Positions 5,755 to 8,931 of a DNA stretch of 8,931 nt are shown piece after piece. Position 1 is the stretch's first letter. The number at the start of each line of letters is the position of its first letter. The translations under genes were made by a program, and so were the position numbers. Under the pieces are notes generated by a model. It saw only the letters and a program-made list of their open reading frames with translations. It was not told where the DNA came from and did not search any database. The stretch comes from Acidimicrobiia bacterium UBA6912. Its GTDB lineage: Bacteria; Actinomycetota; Acidimicrobiia; Spongiisociales; UBA5794. The stretch covers positions 483-9,413 of the forward strand of contig DKBA01000243.1 in assembly GCA_002450985.1 (NCBI GenBank), in the 5' to 3' direction.

Positions 5755-7098
5755 CTAGGACTCGCCGGTCCGCTCCCCGAACCGGGCGAGGGTCGTCTCG
5801 AGGAAGTGGGTCGTGCGTTCCAGGCTGCCGATGCTCACTCGCTCGTCGTGGCCATGGAACAGCGCCAGCATCTCGCCGAAGCTCATGCGGTCGTCGAAGA
5901 GACCGACCCCGTAGGCCGTCACGCCGCGCACGCGGAAGAACCGGGCGTCCGTCGTCACCGGGATCAGCATCGGGAGCCTGCGGCGGGAGCCGGTGAGCTC
6001 GCCGGCGGCATCGCCGATCGCCTCCCACAGCGGGCCCTCCGTCGGCGATGCGTTGGGCAGCGCCTCGATACCAACGTCGACCTCGATGCGGTCGAGCAGA
6101 TCGGGTCCGAGCACCTTGCGCAGGTGGTCGGCAACCGTCGTCCCGTCCTGGCCGGGAACGAGACGCACGTCGAGGTGACCTTCCCCCGCATCGGGGATCA
6201 CGTTGTGCTTGGTGCCGGCCCGCAGCACGGTCGGGGCGATGGTGAGATGGGTGCACGCATGCGCCCATCGGGCCATGCCGGCATCGACCGTGCGCAGCTC
6301 GTCGATCGCCGCATCCACCTGGTCGGGATCGAGCAGCCGCGCCGTCAACTCGTCGTCGAGACCCGTCCCGGCGACGAAGGCAGCCCACTCCGGCGAGATC
6401 GCCACCGGTGTCGGCGTGGCGGCCAGACGGGTGATGGCTTCGGCGAGCGGCACGAGCGCGTTGTCTGTGGCGTACGGTTGGCTGCCGTGACCCGGGGTGC
6501 CCGAGGTGCGCAAGATCCGCCACCACGGCCCCTTCTCCGCAACCGTCACCGGCACACCGCCGGCTGCGGACACGTGCGGCGTGGCGATCTCCGTCAGCAG
6601 GTACTCCCCGCTGACGAGCTCAGGGCGGTTGGCGACCAGCCACTCGGCGCCGAGCCGGCCGCCCGCCTCCTCGTCGGCGACGGCCGCGTACACGAGGTCG
6701 CCGGGGAGGGGCGCGAGCTCCCCGGTGAGATAGCGCTTGAAGACCGCCGCCATCGCTGCGGTCACGTTGAGCATGTCGATGGCGCCCCGCCCCCAGACGA
6801 ACCCGTCGGCGACCACGCCGCCGAACGGATCCCGCGTCCAGCCGTCTTCGCTCACGGGAACGACGTCGAGGTGGGGAAGCAGCACGAGGGCGGGTGCGCC
6901 CACCACCCGGCCGGGCACCCGGTAGACGACGCTCTGGCGTCCCGGGTGGGGCTCTACGACCTCACCCGCCTCACCGAGGTAGCCGGCGAGGGACGCAACC
7001 GACCGCTCCTCGTGGCCGGAGTCGGGCGTGCCGTCGTTGACGCACCTGTTGCGAATGAGGGTCTGCAGCAGCTCGACGACTTCCTCGACCCTGATCAC
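5755..7098 (-). CDS. M20-family zinc metallopeptidase / N-acyl amino acid hydrolase-like
   Basis: A 447-residue metallohydrolase of the M20/M25/M40 family, which removes acyl or peptide groups from amino acids (acetylornithine deacetylase, DapE, carboxypeptidase G2, aminoacylase-1, PM20D1). Metal and catalytic residues are seen: H76 and D78 in LLPHLDVVP, D108 in WGRGAIDML, E143/E144 in ADEEAGG, E170 as a likely further ligand, and H415 in the final HGHDERV. The lid domain carries TPGHGSQPY with H204. All are intact, so an active di-zinc enzyme is expected. There is no signal peptide, so it is probably cytoplasmic. Substrate cannot be told from the sequence, and no arginine or lysine biosynthesis genes are adjacent to suggest argE or dapE. 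GTG 7098 overlaps the stop of the upstream gene by four bases (GTGA), pointing to coupled translation. The gene ends with TAG at 5757-5755. Confidence 0.92.
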   Translation of the reverse strand: MIRVEEVVELLQTLIRNRCVNDGTPDSGHEERSVASLAGYLGEAGEVVEPHPGRQSVVYRVPGRVVGAPALVLLPHLDVVPVSEDGWTRDPFGGVVADGFVWGRGAIDMLNVTAAMAAVFKRYLTGELAPLPGDLVYAAVADEEAGGRLGAEWLVANRPELVSGEYLLTEIATPHVSAAGGVPVTVAEKGPWWRILRTSGTPGHGSQPYATDNALVPLAEAITRLAATPTPVAISPEWAAFVAGTGLDDELTARLLDPDQVDAAIDELRTVDAGMARWAHACTHLTIAPTVLRAGTKHNVIPDAGEGHLDVRLVPGQDGTTVADHLRKVLGPDLLDRIEVDVGIEALPNASPTEGPLWEAIGDAAGELTGSRRRLPMLIPVTTDARFFRVRGVTAYGVGLFDDRMSFGEMLALFHGHDERVSIGSLERTTHFLETTLARFGERTGES

Positions 7099-7478
7099 GT
7101 CGTCGCACCCGGGGGCGTGTCCCGCAGGGCTTCCTTCCAGGTGCGGAAGCGCTCGTGCCGTCTGCCGTCGGGCCCCTCACCCTCGCCTCGCTTCCCGTGG
7201 AGATCGAAGCGGTGGAGCGCCGAGAGGTCGGGAGCGACAGCCATGTAGCGCGCCTCGCCGACGGGAGGGCCGGCTCGCCACAACAGCCACTCCCCGATGC
7301 GCCGTTTGTACTCGACGGGTGCGGCGATGTCGTCGCCGAGCCGCAGGAGCGCCTCGGGCGCCTCGACCCAGGCGCGAGCCGGGATGCGGTAGTCCCGCTG
7401 GGGAGTGTCGGGAAGGTCGGCGGTGTGGAGCCGATCCTCGACGAAGGGCCGCTCGTGGGGTGCGAGCGTGTCACCCAT
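7095..7478 (-). CDS. Uncharacterised 127-residue protein coupled to M20 peptidase
   Basis: I do not recognise this protein. It is soluble, has no Cys and no signal peptide or membrane segment, and is rich in Arg, Pro and Trp (W37, W64, W67, W114). Visible blocks are RDYRIPARAWVEAPEALLRL (29-48), EYKRRIGEWLLWRAGPP (56-72), GEARYMAVAPDLSALHRFDL (74-93) and GPDGRRHERFRTWKEAL (102-118). The Tyr/Lys/Arg/Trp mix resembles a small nucleic-acid- or ligand-binding protein, but that is only a guess. The frame is very likely a real gene: ATG 7478 has GAGGA eight bases upstream, it overlaps the GNAT gene by eight bases, and its stop overlaps the M20 start by four. The coupling suggests that it works with, or is dosed together with, the M20 enzyme. 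Confidence 0.8.
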   Translation of the reverse strand: MGDTLAPHERPFVEDRLHTADLPDTPQRDYRIPARAWVEAPEALLRLGDDIAAPVEYKRRIGEWLLWRAGPPVGEARYMAVAPDLSALHRFDLHGKRGEGEGPDGRRHERFRTWKEALRDTPPGATT

Positions 7479-7953
7479 CTTCGCCGTCCTCGTGATGCAT
7501 CACGATGAGACGGGCCGAGAACCCGTTCGACTCGAAGAAGTTCTTGGCGAGCCGGTGACCGGGGCTCACCCGTGCGTCGAAGAGGCGGTGCCCGCGGCTG
7601 CGGAACTCCGCCAGCACGTCCGTGATCATCGCATCGCCGACCCCGACCCCACGGGCGTCGAGCGTCGTGTGGATGAGCCGCACCACCGCGACCCGCACGT
7701 CATCGGCCTGCGGCAGCAACGGCTCGCTGCGGGCCCAGGCGAACCCGAGCGGCACGCCGTCGATCTCGCCGATGACGATGAGCGAGTCAGGGTCCTCGAG
7801 GGTCTCCGCCAGCGCCTCCTCGACGGGTTCCGCAAGACCGTCGGCGAGGCGCCACATGGGCTTGATGGCGGTTTGCTCCGTCTCGAGCTCCCGGTAGAGC
7901 ACGAGGAGGTCGGCGAGATCGTCGGTGGTGGCACGGCGGGCGGAGATCGTCAT
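7471..7953 (-). CDS. GNAT-family N-acetyltransferase
   Basis: A predicted acetyl-CoA-dependent acyltransferase of 160 residues, the usual size for a one-domain GNAT. It begins MTISARRATTDDLADLLVLY, a typical beta1-alpha1 opening. The strand SLIVIGEIDGVPLGFAWARS (57-76) follows. The acetyl-CoA pyrophosphate loop is RGVGVG at 101-106, after VRLIHTTLDA, and the end has the usual AKNFFESNGF (136-145) near the C-terminal strand. The substrate is unknown. The start is ATG 7953, one base shared with the stop of the glycosyltransferase gene (TGATG), typical of stop-restart coupling. A longer frame back to 7998 would add residues without GNAT character. The stop overlaps the next gene by eight bases. 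Its place between a glycosyltransferase and a peptidase does not define a target. Confidence 0.9.
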   Translation of the reverse strand: MTISARRATTDDLADLLVLYRELETEQTAIKPMWRLADGLAEPVEEALAETLEDPDSLIVIGEIDGVPLGFAWARSEPLLPQADDVRVAVVRLIHTTLDARGVGVGDAMITDVLAEFRSRGHRLFDARVSPGHRLAKNFFESNGFSARLIVMHHEDGEDG

Positions 7954-8681
7954 CAGGAGCCGGAGCGTAGCCTCCTCCAGACCCGAGCCAGACCCCAACG
8001 CGTGACGAGACGTGCCGCCTCGAGAGCGATCGCAAATGTCATCTTCGAGGCACCGGCGCGACGTTCGACGAAGTGGATCGGCACCTCGACGACCCGCAGC
8101 CCGCGCTGGACGGCGCGATACGTCATCTCCACTTGGAACGCATATCCGGCCGCCTCGCAGCTCGCCGGGTCGAGCATGGCGAGCGCCTCGGCCCGGTGGG
8201 CGCGGAACCCACTCGTGGCGTCGTGCACCGGGACGGCGAGGGCGAAGCGTGCGTAGAGGTTCCCCAGCCGGGACACCAGCCGGCGCAGCAGCGACCAGCC
8301 CCCTACGCCGCCTCCCGGGACGTAACGGCTGCCGACGGCGACCTCGGCGCCGTCACGAATCGCCGCGACCAGGCGATCCAGGTCTCGCGGATCGTGCGAC
8401 AGGTCGGCATCCATCTGGCAGATGATGGGCGTCTCGGTGGTGAGCGCCGCGGTGAAGCCGTCGCCGTACGCCCTGCCCAGGCCCTGCCGCGACGAACGGT
8501 GCAGCACCGTCACCAGAGGATCGGACGATGCGAGGGTGTCGGCGATCGCGCCCGTCCCGTCCGGGGAGGCGTCGTCGACGATGAGGACCGCGATTCCCCG
8601 GTCCCTGACCTCGCGGGTCACACGCTCGATGTTGCCGGCTTCGTCATACGTGGGGATTACGACGAGGACGTCAGGCGGCAC
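7953..8681 (-). CDS. Polyprenol-phosphate mannosyltransferase-like GT2 (DPM/Ppm type)
   Basis: A family 2 glycosyltransferase of 242 residues, resembling enzymes that transfer mannose from GDP-mannose to polyprenyl phosphate on the inner face of the membrane. The product feeds lipoglycan and protein mannosylation in Actinobacteria. Motifs seen: VVIPTYDEAGNIE (7-19), VDDASPDGT with D36/D37, GLGRAYGDGF (67-76), the metal-binding DAD at 91-93 in QMDADLSHDP, GSRYVPGG (117-124), TSGFRAH (156-162), FQVEMTYRAV (182-191) and VPIHFVERRAGASKM (200-214). This series is characteristic of dolichol/polyprenol phosphate mannose synthases. No C-terminal membrane domain and no fused Lnt part (as in M. tuberculosis Ppm1) are present. 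The tail is Arg-rich and may touch the membrane. A glucose-type donor is possible. GTG 8681 overlaps the DUF4193 stop by 11 bases, and no strong ribosome site is visible. Confidence 0.93.
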   Translation of the reverse strand: MPPDVLVVIPTYDEAGNIERVTREVRDRGIAVLIVDDASPDGTGAIADTLASSDPLVTVLHRSSRQGLGRAYGDGFTAALTTETPIICQMDADLSHDPRDLDRLVAAIRDGAEVAVGSRYVPGGGVGGWSLLRRLVSRLGNLYARFALAVPVHDATSGFRAHRAEALAMLDPASCEAAGYAFQVEMTYRAVQRGLRVVEVPIHFVERRAGASKMTFAIALEAARLVTRWGLARVWRRLRSGS

Positions 8682-8931
8682 AGTCGCGGCACAGCATCTT
8701 GCGCCGGTTGGCCAGCTGGCTCGTCTTCAGCACCAGGAAGCAGCTCTGGCACACGAACTCGTCCTCGCCACGACCGCCGGCGACCTCGCCCTCCATGGCG
8801 AGCTCGGCGCGCCGGATCGCCCTCAGCTCGGTGGCCTCGTCGACGATCAGCGTCTCCGACTCCTCGTCGTCGGTGAGCATGTCGAGCTCCTCGGCCTCGA
8901 GCTCGTCGAGGGCCTCCTCGCGGTCCTCGTC
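8671..8931 (-). CDS. DUF4193-type zinc-ribbon protein, start beyond right edge
   Basis: The last 86 residues of a small actinobacterial protein of unknown function. The frame is open to the right edge. An internal ATG at 8880 exists, but the acidic sequence continues upstream (DEDREEALDELEAEELD), so the true start is probably outside. DUF4193 proteins are usually about 100 residues, so little is missing. The first 35 visible residues contain 19 Asp/Glu. A likely zinc ribbon follows: C61 and C64 in DEFVCQSCFLV, and C81 and C84 in LCRDCAA at the end. This C-terminal pattern is what I recognise as DUF4193. Its stop overlaps the glycosyltransferase start by 11 bases, making it the first visible gene of the five-gene unit. 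Any promoter lies outside the window. Confidence 0.85.
   Translation of the reverse strand, partial: DEDREEALDELEAEELDMLTDDEESETLIVDEATELRAIRRAELAMEGEVAGGRGEDEFVCQSCFLVLKTSQLANRRKMLCRDCAA

Noticed and set aside
5503..7248. 581-codon plus-strand open frame over the end of serB and the M20 gene
   Set aside because: It covers serB, which has every catalytic motif, in another frame, and lies antisense to the complete M20 gene. The product is low-complexity and shows no domain.

Overview
This is a GC-rich, gene-dense 8.9 kb piece of what looks like an ordinary bacterial chromosome, most likely actinobacterial. Three things point there: the gene order HAD phosphatase / small protein / tlyA / nadK / recN, which as I recall it matches mycobacterial Rv1692-Rv1696; a DUF4193-type zinc-ribbon protein; and a SerB with two ACT-like domains, as in mycobacterial SerB2. 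A deep-branching class such as Acidimicrobiia is possible but cannot be proved from the window. I see no mobile element, CRISPR array, tRNA, rRNA or long repeat.

Left block (1-2920, minus strand): a small acidic/helical protein, tlyA (rRNA 2'-O-methyltransferase), nadK (NAD kinase) and the 5' two-thirds of recN (DNA repair ATPase, cut by the left edge). All four genes overlap by 4-8 bases and look like one transcription unit. TlyA seems to start at a rare CTG codon placed behind a perfect GGAGG.

Middle (2911-5699): a rhomboid intramembrane protease on the plus strand sits inside the otherwise conserved block, separating a NagD-like HAD phosphatase (minus) from its usual downstream partners. 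The rhomboid and phosphatase genes converge and overlap by 11 bases at their 3' ends. Across a 56-base divergent gap from the phosphatase lies serB (plus), the last enzyme of serine synthesis.

Right block (5755-8931, minus strand): five overlapping genes. In order of transcription they are a DUF4193-type protein (start beyond the right edge), a polyprenol-phosphate mannosyltransferase-like glycosyltransferase, a GNAT acetyltransferase, a 127-residue protein I do not recognise, and an M20 metallopeptidase. Junction overlaps of 11, 1, 8 and 4 bases suggest a translationally coupled operon.

There are no gene-free stretches above 60 bases. I found no convincing undescribed system. The points worth a second look are the CTG start of tlyA, the tightly packed opposed promoter candidates around 2911-2960, the rhomboid placed inside the conserved cluster, and the unknown protein at 7095-7478.
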